Assembly: GCA_029207755.1 (NCBI GenBank)
Contig: JARCOQ010000002.1
Location: forward strand, 111,091,745 to 111,155,744
DNA: 64,000 nt
Source of the DNA: Chamaea fasciata
Lineage: Eukaryota; Chordata; Aves; Passeriformes; Sylviidae
Direction: 5' to 3'
Each line of letters opens with the position of its first letter. The first letter of the stretch is position 1. A program made the position numbers and the translations under genes. The notes beneath the pieces are model-generated. The model had not been told where the DNA came from and ran no database searches. It saw only the letters and a list, made by a program, of their open reading frames with translations. Positions 1 through 12,800 of this stretch are shown here, piece after piece.

Positions 1-324
1 AAGTTTTTAGATGTTATTCTGAATTACCTCAACAGCTCAAGCAGACTTCGTGAGCAGTACGTTATACCACACATGAATTTATCAGTTTAAGTTTTGGCAG
101 CAATAGTTGAAACATTTTTAAAAAAATTTAAAATCAGTTTAGGAATGCTGAAAACACAACAGCATCCTTTCAATGATGGCTTAGAGCAACAAAAAGCTGC
201 AAGGGGAATGGATGATCCAAGTGTAAATGGACAGGCACCACTCACCAGCACAATGCTCTCCCACAGCCAGCATTTCTGGCTTCTCTGTCACAAGTGCTAC
301 AATCACCCAGCTACAAAAACATAC
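1..324 (-). other. TRAPPC10: TRAPPC10 intron 14 (5' end only)
   Basis: Starts with the GTATGT donor at 324 and runs out of the window. I see no further exon in it. Confidence 0.85.
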
Positions 325-839
325 CTGAATGTTGAACGTTATTTTGTTGTCCCCTGGCTCCAGAGTCAAGTTGTTGCACTTCAAGACGTGAGCCCCATCT
401 TCCAAAGTGACCCCCGAGGGCACGTCCAGGGAGCTGCTGCTCTCCTGCCTGCGCAGCAGCATGTGCGCGTTCTTGCAGATGATTCCTGCCGTGTTCAGGG
501 AGTTGTCCGAGGGGCTCCTCTCGTACATCTCAGACAGCTCCAGGGCTGGCAGGTTGTTCCTTGACAAAGGCAAGCCTGCAATTTCACTGGGGAAGGTGAT
601 GACACCGTTGGAAGTTTTGTGCTTGGTGAGCCACTCGGCTGTTTTCCTGTAGCTGTTCTTCTCAATGCTGAAGTGGACGTGGATGGCGACCTGATCCACC
701 TGGACAGGGATGGGCATTTGGCTCAGCAAAGTCAACTCGATGGACAACTTCCCACCCACGTGGACAACAGCATTTGGAGGGTCAAAATGCAGAGTTTTCA
801 GCTGGGCAAAGGAGTGCATAGGCAATATAACCTTTTGAC
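325..839 (-). CDS. TRAPPC10: TRAPPC10 coding exon 14 (codons 579-750)
   Basis: At 515 bases this is the longest coding exon seen. Acceptor CTTTCCAG, donor GTATGT (GT at 323-324). Encodes GQKVILPMHSFAQLKTLHFD, PPNAVVHVGGKLSIELT, FSIEKNSYRKTAEWLTKHKT, SEMYERSPSDNSLNTAGIIC, MLLRRQESSSSLDVPSG and ends LEPGDNKITFNIQ. The strand-rich pattern marks the beginning of the C-terminal beta-sandwich region of the protein. Exit phase 0. Confidence 0.96.
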
Positions 840-3800
840 CTGGAAAGATGAAAAACAGGGTTTCTATTATTCTCCAGTGCTGCTGCTGAAGAGCAAAATT
901 TTTCTCTTAAAAATTCAATCCACAGAATTAAATGGATCAACAACTTTTCAACAACGAATCGTTTCACAACAAACCAATGCTTTCCAATTTTTTTATCTTG
1001 CATGAGAGTTAAAAGATGCTGATATTTGTTTTCCAACAGTTACTTAGCCTACAATTTCCATTTCCAGGCTATTAAAAACAACTAAATTAACAGAGATTGT
1101 CCAATTAGAAGTTGAACATTTCACTACTACAGAACACAATAGCATTAAGTGACCAACTTCCCAGAGCTTGTACAAGTTTAAGAAACTAATAATCAGGCTG
1201 GTGCCTTGAGCCAACAGCTCTGCTGTGCAAGGGGTTTTATTCTCTTTTCTACATTTCAAAAACAACCCTAAGGCATTACCTAAAATTAATTAAGCATCAG
1301 GTCTAAAGTAACATATTACTTATGGTACATCTAATCATTAAGAAAAAAATTCTGCTCAAAAATAAGCAGTCTTCAGATCTACAGGAAGTATTCCATATGA
1401 ATTTGAGCTGTGATTATTATCTGACAAGAAGACATTACTGAAGCAGTATACAACATACTGAAGAATAAAGAGAGGAAATGGGATGGACAAAAAAAAATAA
1501 GCTGCGGGTGGATGGGCACAGATCTAACATCAAAATCCAGGATGTACCATCACAGAGCTGCCACTTGCATGCCAGCAGTGAGAGACAAAGTTAGGTTAAA
1601 AATTGAAAAAACCCAACACACAATAAATTATGGGCTGTTAAAGCAAAGAAACATAACTGAAGGAAAACAAAGACTTTGCAGTATTCAGGAGGAAAATGTT
1701 AATTACCCTTTCATCTTAAACTATTCTTAACTAGTGTAGATTTATAAATGTTTTGGAAAACACAAGTTCAGAAATCATACACAAAATAATGAACCCAATC
1801 AGAAAAAGCCTCCCCATCTACCTTTAGGGAATAACCAGACTGAAGTAGCTTAAGAAGAACCAGACTTACCTTGGTTCTCTGCTTGCTGATTGGTAAAATC
1901 CAGGATTTCTTGGCAAAATTTTTTGCGTTCCTCTTCTGTTAAGTGATTATCACCAGCTAAAAGGCTGCTTGTTTGGAGATAACTAATGAAGTTAAGGAAA
2001 CAGGAGGCAGAAACCTACAGCAATTAGAAATTTGACTGAAAACAAGACATTCAAGTGCTGCTTTTCTGATCTTTAGAGACAAGACCTGCTGTTATCATCA
2101 CTGCACTTTTCCACTAGAAAAGAAACAATGGAAGATTTACCATCATTTGAGAGAACTGCAGAATCTCAATACTTCTGTAGCAGACCTATTAAAAATATGA
2201 TCCATTATTAACCAGTTCAATCTTTTCTCATCTAAAAAGACTGATGAGCATAGAAAATTCATTATTTGACAAAAATCCACGCAGTGTGCAAGTTAAAGAC
2301 ACAATGTCTTGCATAAAACTGGCCAACATTTAGCACTAAATAATTTGGAGTATTCTATTGTATTCCAATTTACCTGGCTGAGAATCCGCCAGCTGTTACA
2401 GCGTCACTTACCATAACTAAGTGAAAAGACATTCTTTAAAATTTTAAGTGCTGAGGATATAAATGATCACTTCAATATTTAGCTAAGAATGCAATATTAC
2501 TGGCTCAGATTCCTTATGAGCATTTGCACTGAAGCAGAAAAATTTAGCAGTGTTTAGAAGTGATGTGAGAATTTGCAAAGGAGGCTGATCTGTATAATGT
2601 GTATCTTGTTCTAACACCAACAAAAAATCAGCACAGCAGAACAACCCCCAAAATACACTCTATGGTATCAACTCAGCTGTGTCAGCTCAGACTCAGAATG
2701 TCTGGCAGTCAATGCTGTTAAATAAAAGTTTAGAGCTATGTCAGATAAATAATCCCAAGCATCTTTTTCTCCTGTCCTGACTGTTAGAGGATACTTTTCT
2801 ATCTGCCCAAGCTGCTTCTGACACTCAGCCAGCTGCTTCCGCGTGTGTGTGACCAGCAGTGCCCAGCCCTCAGCAAGGTAGGTTTTCAGTGCTCCTTGCA
2901 GATACACCTCTGCCTTCTGGGGACCTTTCTTCCTCCTTGGAAAATGAAAAAATGAGCACAGAGCAATGTAAGAACCTTTGCAGCCGTGAAAACTCTTTAC
3001 ATCTTTTCCCTAAGTGCTGATGGGGGAGGAACACTGCAAATAAATGCAGGATAAACTGCAGTGAACCGTTATGATCTTTAATATTCTGGTAACAGATCAA
3101 CATATTGGCCTTCCTTTATTGCAATTCACTTAAACAAGTAGAAGTGTAATTAATGTCATTATTCCATGTCAATGAAAGGCTCCATATGCAGATCTATCCC
3201 AAATCAGAGCAAATGAGGTACAGGAACCTCCCACAAAGGAAACAAAAGCTACCTAAAGCTTCTGACAGTTAACTAAAAATTCTCTTACTCAAAAATTTTA
3301 AAGCAGAAGAATACCTCAATGAAAATTTTATCACCACACAGCAGTTCCATGGCAGTCTTTAAACCTAACATTACTCCCTCTGGTGAAAATTTAAGTTAAT
3401 TTAGGAGAATCTGTTGCAACGTGGAGATCAGACTGCTTAAGCGAATATCAGTGGGAAGCACGCCCCAACATATTTTCCAAAAAAACCCACTTATGACTCC
3501 CAAATTCTTCTAAATAAGAAAAACAAAATGACACTGAAAAATGCAGGAGGTGGATTTTCTCAGTGGATTTGAACGGCATAAAAACAAAAAATATACTTGG
3601 AAATCAGGAATAAAATCACTTTTTAACAGGAGGGGAAACAACCACTTTGCAATGATAATCTCAAATATGAAATGGATTACTGTTCAAAGACATGTTTTCT
3701 GGCTTTTTTTTCAGATAGATGCAGTCCATATATTTAGCTAAGGTAACAACTGCATTCACTATAGCCTGCTTCCTGAAGAGGCTTCTGACTTGTTTCAAAG

Positions 3801-6800
3801 TTTACAGTTATCTTTCCCACCCTTTTCTCCCCACAAGAAGAAAGGATCAAGCTAACGATCATAGGACAGTTAAAGGCAAAATCATGAGGTGAGAATTCAG
3901 GTTTGATAAAAGAAATTGCTAGTTTCCTTTTTTTTTTTTCCTGAAATAGGGCTTGTTTACATTTTAAAAAAGACTTTAAAAAATTCCTGTTTAATTACAG
4001 AGTATCTCCCTCAGGGATAACAGTCAAACTTTTCAAAGGTAATGCATTTAAGACATTTTAAAGAGTCACTTACATATAAAACTCTGCCAAGTCCTTTCCC
4101 ACAAGCTTAGCTGAGCGAATTCTTCCAATATTTGTGTACATTTCAATGGTGGCATGGGACAGATCCTGTTTAAAAGAAAAGAGATCATTATAAGCCTTAA
4201 GTATTTTTGGCAGCTGTATTGTTATTTCACATAAACTCATAGCCAGTGACTAAGTTACTGCAACAAAATGGCCAGAGTGAGTCAGATTTGCCCTGAGCAT
4301 AAAATACACAGCAGTTTGTAAAAGGTCGCCTTCACTCCTCCTGCAGCTGGTCATATCTCAGATCTGTGAATGCTAAGTTATAAACAGAATAATTATTTTC
4401 ACAAGAGTGCCTTAAAGGAGTTTTGCTTCCATTCCCAAACTGAAGTTCATCCTTCATCTTTAAGCTTAATCTCCAATGCAGCCACAGTGTTGAAGTGTCA
4501 CCTTCCTCCCCTTTCCCTAAGCTTTAATAACAGCAGCAAACCTTTCTCACGAGATTGGCAGTTACAACACACACACTGTGTTCAACCACCCAACTTCTTT
4601 CCAAAGCCCTTATTAATCTCTGGCCAGATATGTAAAAATATAAAAAATATATCACATTGTCACAGGAAAAAGGGTAATGTCTTCAAACTCAGCAGATTTT
4701 TTTTTTAAATGATAATAAATTATCCTAGGTGTGTCTGTAAGTTTAAACTAATTCTGTATTCTGTGTCCACTGAATACAGGACAAGATTAAATATGGGTAT
4801 ACGTAAAATGTAATATTTACATGACAATTACACAGAAAACCATCTTTTAGAGTGTATCTCACATCTGAATTTCCTTTGCATAGAGGTGTAGTCATAAACA
4901 AAAAAAAGAATGGCAATTCCTCTGGCAAACACTACAGATCCCACTTAGTTCCTTAAATTTAGGAAGTTACTGCAGAGTTTAGCAGAGATCTTCAGGTGCA
5001 AGTTGGAACTGAACAGGTAAGAGAAGCTGGCAACTCTTAAGATTTTAATTCTGATCCAGCTACATAACTAGCCCTATAAATAAATGAAGAACAAAAGTGA
5101 AACCCACTATCTTCAGGCAAAATGTTTTGAGATTTTTAATTTTGATAAAAACTTTGTAAAATAGAGTATCACATAGTTTTCATGTTTCAAAAAAATATTC
5201 CATTTTCCCTCAAGTTTTCTCCAGAAAACCTTATTGGCCACATGCAAATACGAGAAATTTTAAAGGAAAATTATTTAAGGAAAAGAAAAACAAAGCAACC
5301 CAACAAAAACTGTCAAACCAAGCCCTCAAAAAATCAAACACATTCTTGTGACAGTCAAGAGTTTTTTGGTTTATTTAACAATCTTCTATTTGAAAAACAA
5401 AACCAGCAAAAAAAAACCCCTGAAATCATTACAATGGCTCCTCAGTAGAGAAGCTCTCAGAAAATAAGGATGCACTATATTAGAATCCTCATTGTGCATC
5501 AATCTATGCCAGATACAACCCTATTATCCACAGATGTCCCACAGTTTATATATAAAAAATAATACCAAAATTACAACTTTAGTCATGTAATACTCATTGC
5601 AAAATGCAAACCCAAACCATTTAAAAGGAAGCTGAATTCACACATCAATATTCTTCTGGGAAAGAGTCAGTTAATTCTGAATTTGGGATAGCAGAACATG
5701 ACAGCCATGACACTGGCTTTTTTAATATCTAAGTATACATACCCACAGATAATAACCTCCAGCTCATAACTGTAAATATTACAGTTAATGCAAATATTTG
5801 AAAGTTGGGACCCCTACAGGGTTCCAGCTGTTAAACAAATCAGCTTTGTTGTGCTCAGTGTGCGAGAAATAACCTTTGATACCAAAATATGGAAATACAG
5901 ATTTATGTTCTCAATGTATCTTCTCAGCTTTGAAAACTCTGGCCCTATTTAATCTACAGTGTAAACACACAAAACTAATATAAATGAGCAAAACTCATAC
6001 TTACTAAGTAGTGTTTTTCAAAAGCTTCTACAGATGATAAGGCCTCTTTGAGTTTCTTGTAAGGGCTCTGTGATGCATTGGCTTTGGAAAAAATGCAGGA
6101 CAAGAGGTGTCACTTACAAACATATTCTGAGAACAGCATCCCCCAAAATCCATCCCTGCCTTTTCTCCAGTAGAAAGTGGAGAGAAAACTAAAAACTTTG
6201 TAGCTCCAGGTGCAACTTATCTATTTGCATGCAATCAAGGATGCTCCATTTGTTTTTCCAATAATTTTATTTTAAATATTTGTGTGAAAGCATTAGGAAC
6301 TTAATTCAAATCCACTGCTTTTTAAGACCTAAATGATGATAAGTGGAGCACTGATGGAAAAACTTATATTTGCCTCAGTAAGGAGATGCATTGGCAATTT
6401 GAAATACTGAATAGATATTGAAAGAACTTGTAAGAGATAAAGTTCTATCAATATCTGTGTGTATATGTAGGGAAAATTGAAAATTCTTGAAAAACTTGAA
6501 AATTCTTATTACTGATGTACTTCTATGCTATGCCTTTCAGACAATGTCAGCTTTTGGAAGGAATTCCACCATTCCTGGGAGTACCTGTTTCAGGGCGTTC
6601 TGCTCCCAGCCCTGCTAACAGATCCACAGTCCTGTTAAGGTCTTCTGAATTGGGTCCCTTCTCTGACACAAGTCCACACAGGTAACCCAGAGATTTCAGC
6701 TATAAGAGAAGGCAGATGCTTGCTTTCAATAAAATCAATATAAAACTCCTCTTGTTCTCTTACATCGTTCCATTTTCATTGCTTTCATCTTGTGCTGCTT

Positions 6801-9800
6801 AAATTATCGCAAAATTAATTGTTATTGTCACAGTATAAAGTAACTTCTTAAGGAATTCAATTGCATGTAAGTTACTGACTCAGATATTGGAACGTGTGCT
6901 TACACACACAGATCCCTACATGCACAACACCTAATCTGAGTAAATCCTTCTGGTTTTCAACACAAACACAAACAAAGCTTGAGATGTTCAGCAGTTATGG
7001 CCAAAGATTATTTCTAATAGCTGTCTGTGTTTTTGAAAACTGCATAATCAAGAAAAGCAGGCAAGTCTGCAGTACAGTGATTAGGCAGCTTGCAAATTCA
7101 CCTGAAGTACTGTATTCAGGTGAAAACCTTCCTGAAAAAGAGATTAGCACAGCTAACAGTGTTAATACAGTTAACTACCATAAAACCCCTTCTAGACAGC
7201 AGCTGGTGGCTCAACACCCAGAATATTGTCTTAAAGAAGCTCTTATCTATTGGCCATTTGGTTAATTTACTTAGAAAACTCAATCAGCTATAAAGGCAAG
7301 CCCACAAAAGAATAAAGCTCACAGCTTGTCACATTACTCCACGCCATAAAAAATGGGGATGGATATTAACCTTTTTTTAAAAATTTATTTTAAACTCCAC
7401 TTAATTTTGTCACTAGTTGCTAAATTTCTTCAGTCAGTCAGTTCCACCTTGCTGCTACTCATTTTCCAAAAATTCTTCCCTTTACCCTTTGTGTTAGAAA
7501 AATGATGGAAGGGAAGAACATTTCCAGCTCACATTGGAACTTATCTTCCATGGAAACATCTAGGGAGCATGGGAAGAATCTGATGCACCAATTGCCATTT
7601 TAAACAATTCTTTGCTTCCTTTATTCTAATCTCCATCCCCCTCTTTTTTTTTTTTAGCAATAACTCTTCAAGGTGAAATTTCATTTCACCTTTTGTAATA
7701 AAACAAGGACCTCAAAGGCTCAATTAGAGGATTAATAATTCTAATGAAACATGAGCAAACTATGATTAAAATAAATAGCAAATATTTAACAGGTTATGCA
7801 AACAAAAGGGTGAGTCTTCCAAAGATGTTGGTCTTCAAAAACATCCACAAATACCACAGTAGACTATTTCAGTAGTTTCTGGAGCTCTTTTTACAATGTT
7901 TTTCAACTGTGGAAAGCAGTAGCAACCTCAAACATCACCTCTTTCATGGGAACAGAGTAAGTGGAACTTGAAAAGATAGGGAAGCAGTTTAACCAACCTG
8001 AAAAGGTCACTTCAGAACATTTATGGTAAAGGCTGGTAACTGAAATAATGGAAATTATTTGTCTCTTTCACAAGCCACCAAAGATAACACCATCAATGGA
8101 GGTAGGGGTCTATTACTGCTGTACTAACATGAAGCAGAAATAGTGACCTGTGTAAGCAGACTGCTGTAATCTCTATTTTTAATGGTAAATGCATCCAAAT
8201 CTGGGTCTTTTTTCTGCTGGATCTGAAATTCACATGCTCTCCCTCTCAGTTAACACGGACTGAGCTCATTCTAGAGTTTAATCAAACTAGTGATTAATTA
8301 TCAAATTAGTGATGAGGAAAGCAGGGGACAGAAAAAGAGGAGGTCAAACCCTTTTAATTCCCAGACCTCAAATGACAGAGGAAAAAGTCGATATAAACAC
8401 GGATGTCTCATCTAGACTAGACTCAAGACAATGTACAGAACCCAGTATTAAATTCCACAATAAAAAGGACAACATCTGTTCCAGGGAAACAAATATTCTA
8501 TTTGAACACTGTACTAGCAGCACCCCAACACATCATTCACTCACCTTCTCCGTGGCATAGCTCCACAGGCCAACTGTGTGGGAAACATTTGCATCTATTT
8601 GAGCCCTATCACAGCAGCCTTCTATTCTCTGTAAGACTTCCAAGCAGCTCAAAAACACCCAGCAATCCAAAGCTCCAGGAGGAACTGAGACCTGGAGATA
8701 AACAGATAATATTAACTAGGAAATAAACCATCATCAGATGAGAAAATACTTCAGCAAAAGTACTTTTCTTGACACAACACAGCAAAACTCCTTAGAAGAG
8801 ATTACTCTAAGAATACACAAATCACAGCCCAACTCCTGCTGTCTCCTGAATAATTTTTATATATTAGTTCATAAAACATATTAACTAGATCTGATACATT
8901 CATCAAGTTGCAAGAGAAGGAAAGGGAGACTAATAGGTCTTGGGAAAATTCCAAAAGCCTGAAAACTCAGCTTAAGGAAAACAGAGTTAGGAAAAACTTC
9001 TGTAAATAGTCTACTACTTTCCTAAGGAGACATCAGTTCTAAGTGAGACTGAAATGAAAAGTATAACGAAATGTTAAAAACCTGGAAAAGACAAATTAGT
9101 CTTTAAGATTCCTTCGCAAACATAAGCTTATTCATGGAAGAATAAGACATCTGTCATGGACAATCAATTAAAAAATGGAGACAAAAACAAACAAAGAAAC
9201 ACAAAAAGAGAAAGAGAAAGACAAGAGTCTGATACTAGAATATTTTCAAGAATTAAGATAAAGATGAGCATAACTAAAGATAAGGAATATAGACATAATA
9301 ATGGTGTTTCAAAATCCCGTTCATGACCCATGCAAAAATGTTCCTTTTAGAGAGACTATAAAAGTCCTAAAACCCATAATAAACTAGGTGACTAATGGGA
9401 TAGGAAAGTCCAAAGAATGAGCACAGTGAAATTGAAGAAATAATAAAGATCTGAATCTGAATTTTCAGGAGTACAAAGATCCTAAGAACAGAGTAGTTTA
9501 GATTTCTGCTGTGAGTTCAGTGGTGTCAAGCCACGTTAGGAGGTCTGCCTGCATGAAGAAAAAGGATCACAACAGGGATAAGTACAAGCTATGCACAATT
9601 AAGTATCACTGTCTCAAAGGCAGGACACTGCATTCATTTTGGATCACCACAGCAAGACAGCAACAGAAGAAATAAGAGACAGTGCAGAGAAAAACTCCAA
9701 ACACTGGGGGCACAGGACAGACCTGGGTGCAGCAAAAGGGGAACTGTAGAAGTGCCTTCAGAGATCTAGAAGGCTACATTTTGGAAATTTAAAAAAAAAA

Positions 9801-12800
9801 AAAAAACCACCACAAAATGCAAACACAAATCATACTATCTGTGAGAATTACACATTAGTTTGAAAACACATGAAGGTGTCAGCAAAGCATCTGAAGCAGA
9901 TTTGCATTTTTTAAATGCAGATGAACAGATGGAACTTACTACCACAATGTCAGACAGGCAAAAGTTAGCAGCTGCTGGTATAATGGCACAGATAAAACTA
10001 ACAGAGCACCCATGGGATGAGAACATGGGTAAGCCACAAAGTGATATTCAGAAATAATCTCTTCTTTTTGTTACAGAGGATTAGCCTGCATAACAGCATA
10101 ATAACCACTCTGCCTTATTTCCTTCAATACAACACTGCTATAGATTTAAATTATGGGAACCACAGTTCAACGGATTGGTAATTAATCCTTGAACGAAGCA
10201 GGCAAATCACTACCACTTTAGAGAATTACTTTCCAGGTGAAGACTAAAACACTTTAACTAAACAGATTTGGTTCTCAGATGTGCTGTCTCCAAATTTCTT
10301 GCCAAAGACATCCTCATGATGACAGAACCAACTGCAGCACAATTGTTATTACAGCACCATTTTGGTAACTCTCAGCCAGTCCTTACTGAATGCTGGTCAT
10401 CAACAACTCAACTTGCAATGTCTCATTAGATCATCCCTGGATGAAATGATTCATATAATGGAATAGATGACACTGACTCACTTCCAACAGCTTCAGTTCC
10501 TGCACACAGTTGTGGAGAAGCTCCAGAGCTCTCTGGGAAACCTCCCATGGCCTCTGCAGGAAGATCAACAGGGTGCACTGCCGGGAGAACAGGTAACTGC
10601 GCAGGTCCAGCAGCGTGGCCTCTTGGTTCTGGATCAGCTCTCTCTTCTCCATGTCGATCGGCTTCCGCAGAATTAAACCATTCCAGCTCCTCACTGGCTG
10701 GCAAAAAAACGTCAGCCAGTTTGCACCATCTAAGTAAACAAAGTTAATATCCAAGAATCAACCACTGCTCTCTAGGAAAACCTCTTCATCCTCCCTCCAG
10801 AGGCTGTGAGCTGCCTCAGTCCTTCCCAAGTTTATCACACGGATAAATGACTTTAATGTCTTAACTTCAAAAAGCAAACTGAAAAACCACCAGGACTTCC
10901 ACGGCGAGGTAAGGTAACTGAATCTCACATTCAATTCTCATAGGCATTTTGTCTTAATTGTATGTTTGTTATCAGTATAGTGGCAACCAGTTTGCAATTT
11001 ATTTATTAGCAATTAAGCGTATCTGAACTTCAAAACAAACAAGCTTTATCTGCTTAAGTATTTCTTACTCAGATTCATGCATGGATGTGCCCCCACTTCC
11101 AGGTATTGCATTGGGTTCAGTCAGCACAAGTCTATTTCACTGCAATTACTCCTGCACTATATTTCCACCAGATTCATAAAACATATCTGATTAAAGCTGT
11201 TATATAACAGCATGTGCTTTAGCTCATTAAAACAGTTTAAAGCTATTTGATACTTCTTGCACAGTAATTTTTCTTGAAAATGAAGTTAAATCTTCTGTAG
11301 TGCAGATTAAGCACCTATTTCTATTAAGTTTTGCAGTGATTACCAAACATCTTGTGTAATTTGAGGCAACACTGAATGCACTTTTCCAGGAAGCTCTTTA
11401 CTGAAAAACCTAGCAGTGAGCTGCAAAAACAGCAGCAGTATCTCAGCCAGATCAATACTTATGTCATTTCAGAGTTCAGGGCTCTGATTGTAACAATCAT
11501 CCCATTAGAGCAAAACACAGGTTTTCATTAAAAATCGCTTCTAAGCCTCAGAGACAAGAAACAAAATTTTGGTAACTAATGGACACTTGTGTTTGTACAC
11601 AGCACAAAACCAGAGCACAAACTGCCTGGTGCAGCCTCCCTGTGACTGCCCAAAGCACAGGGCTGCTCAGGGAAGGAATTCATGCACTCAACATTTATTT
11701 CACATTTTCAGAGACTTACCACCAGCCCCAAAGTTGACGACATACTGAGAGAACAAGGCATCCAGCTCATCATACTGCACCAGGGCGTCCTCAAACTGCT
11801 GCAGCATCTCAAAGACAAAGGCCAGCTCTTCCTTTTGGCACACAAGCAATACAGGGAACATGTTATTGACATTACTCATGTCTGGTATTACAGCTTGTCC
11901 CCATCCATCCACAGGGCTCCAGGAAATACTTTTGCTAATTTTCATTTCACACATATAGAAAAACCTGCCATTGGAGCAGATTTCTTCCCAACCCAGGGAG
12001 GTTCACAAAAGGAAATTAAGTCACACAGCTCTGCCAGTAAATTCTGATGTGTATCCAGATCCTAATTCACTACAAGATATTGCTCATAGACCTATGAAAA
12101 TTTTGAATTTAAATAAATAAATGAATAAATGCTGAAGACTCATCTCCCATAATAGTACTGATGATTTCCCCTCAGTTTACCATGAAGGCATCAATTGCAG
12201 CACATCATAAAAGGCTTTTTTGTTCACAAAGCCAAACTGCTAAGCAGAAAAGGCCTCAAAATTAGATATACCCTATGCAAAAGATAGCACCTGCAGTCAA
12301 AGGAGACATGAGGATACAATGGAGTGGTGATCAGCACTGTACAGGGACCAGAAAATTCTAAAGGAATCAAGATCTTTGATTTTATTAAACAAGAGGTTCT
12401 TGCTTTTCTCTAAACCAGCTAAAACCAAAATTGTATTTATAACTACATAAAAAACAGAATGCATAGCACTCTCTATATGGATTATATCAAAACAGACACT
12501 TTTCTAAACATCACCTCTATAAATACTGATAACAATCTGAACAAAGAAAACAGCAGCATTCATATTAAACACCAATTGCAGGTTTGAGTGTGTATGCACA
12601 GTAATGGGACATTTACCCCAAATTCAAGATCAGCTACTAAAACAATTTTTAGATGCAATTCATTTGCTTCAATTGAGCTCATAAAACTTTGACAAGCCTG
12701 AAGAGATTCCGCTTTTTTTAAGAGCAGGGAGCTGTATTACTGCATTAACTGTATTAAAAGGTAACTCAAACCTACTGCAAACAGGATCAAAAATGCTGCT

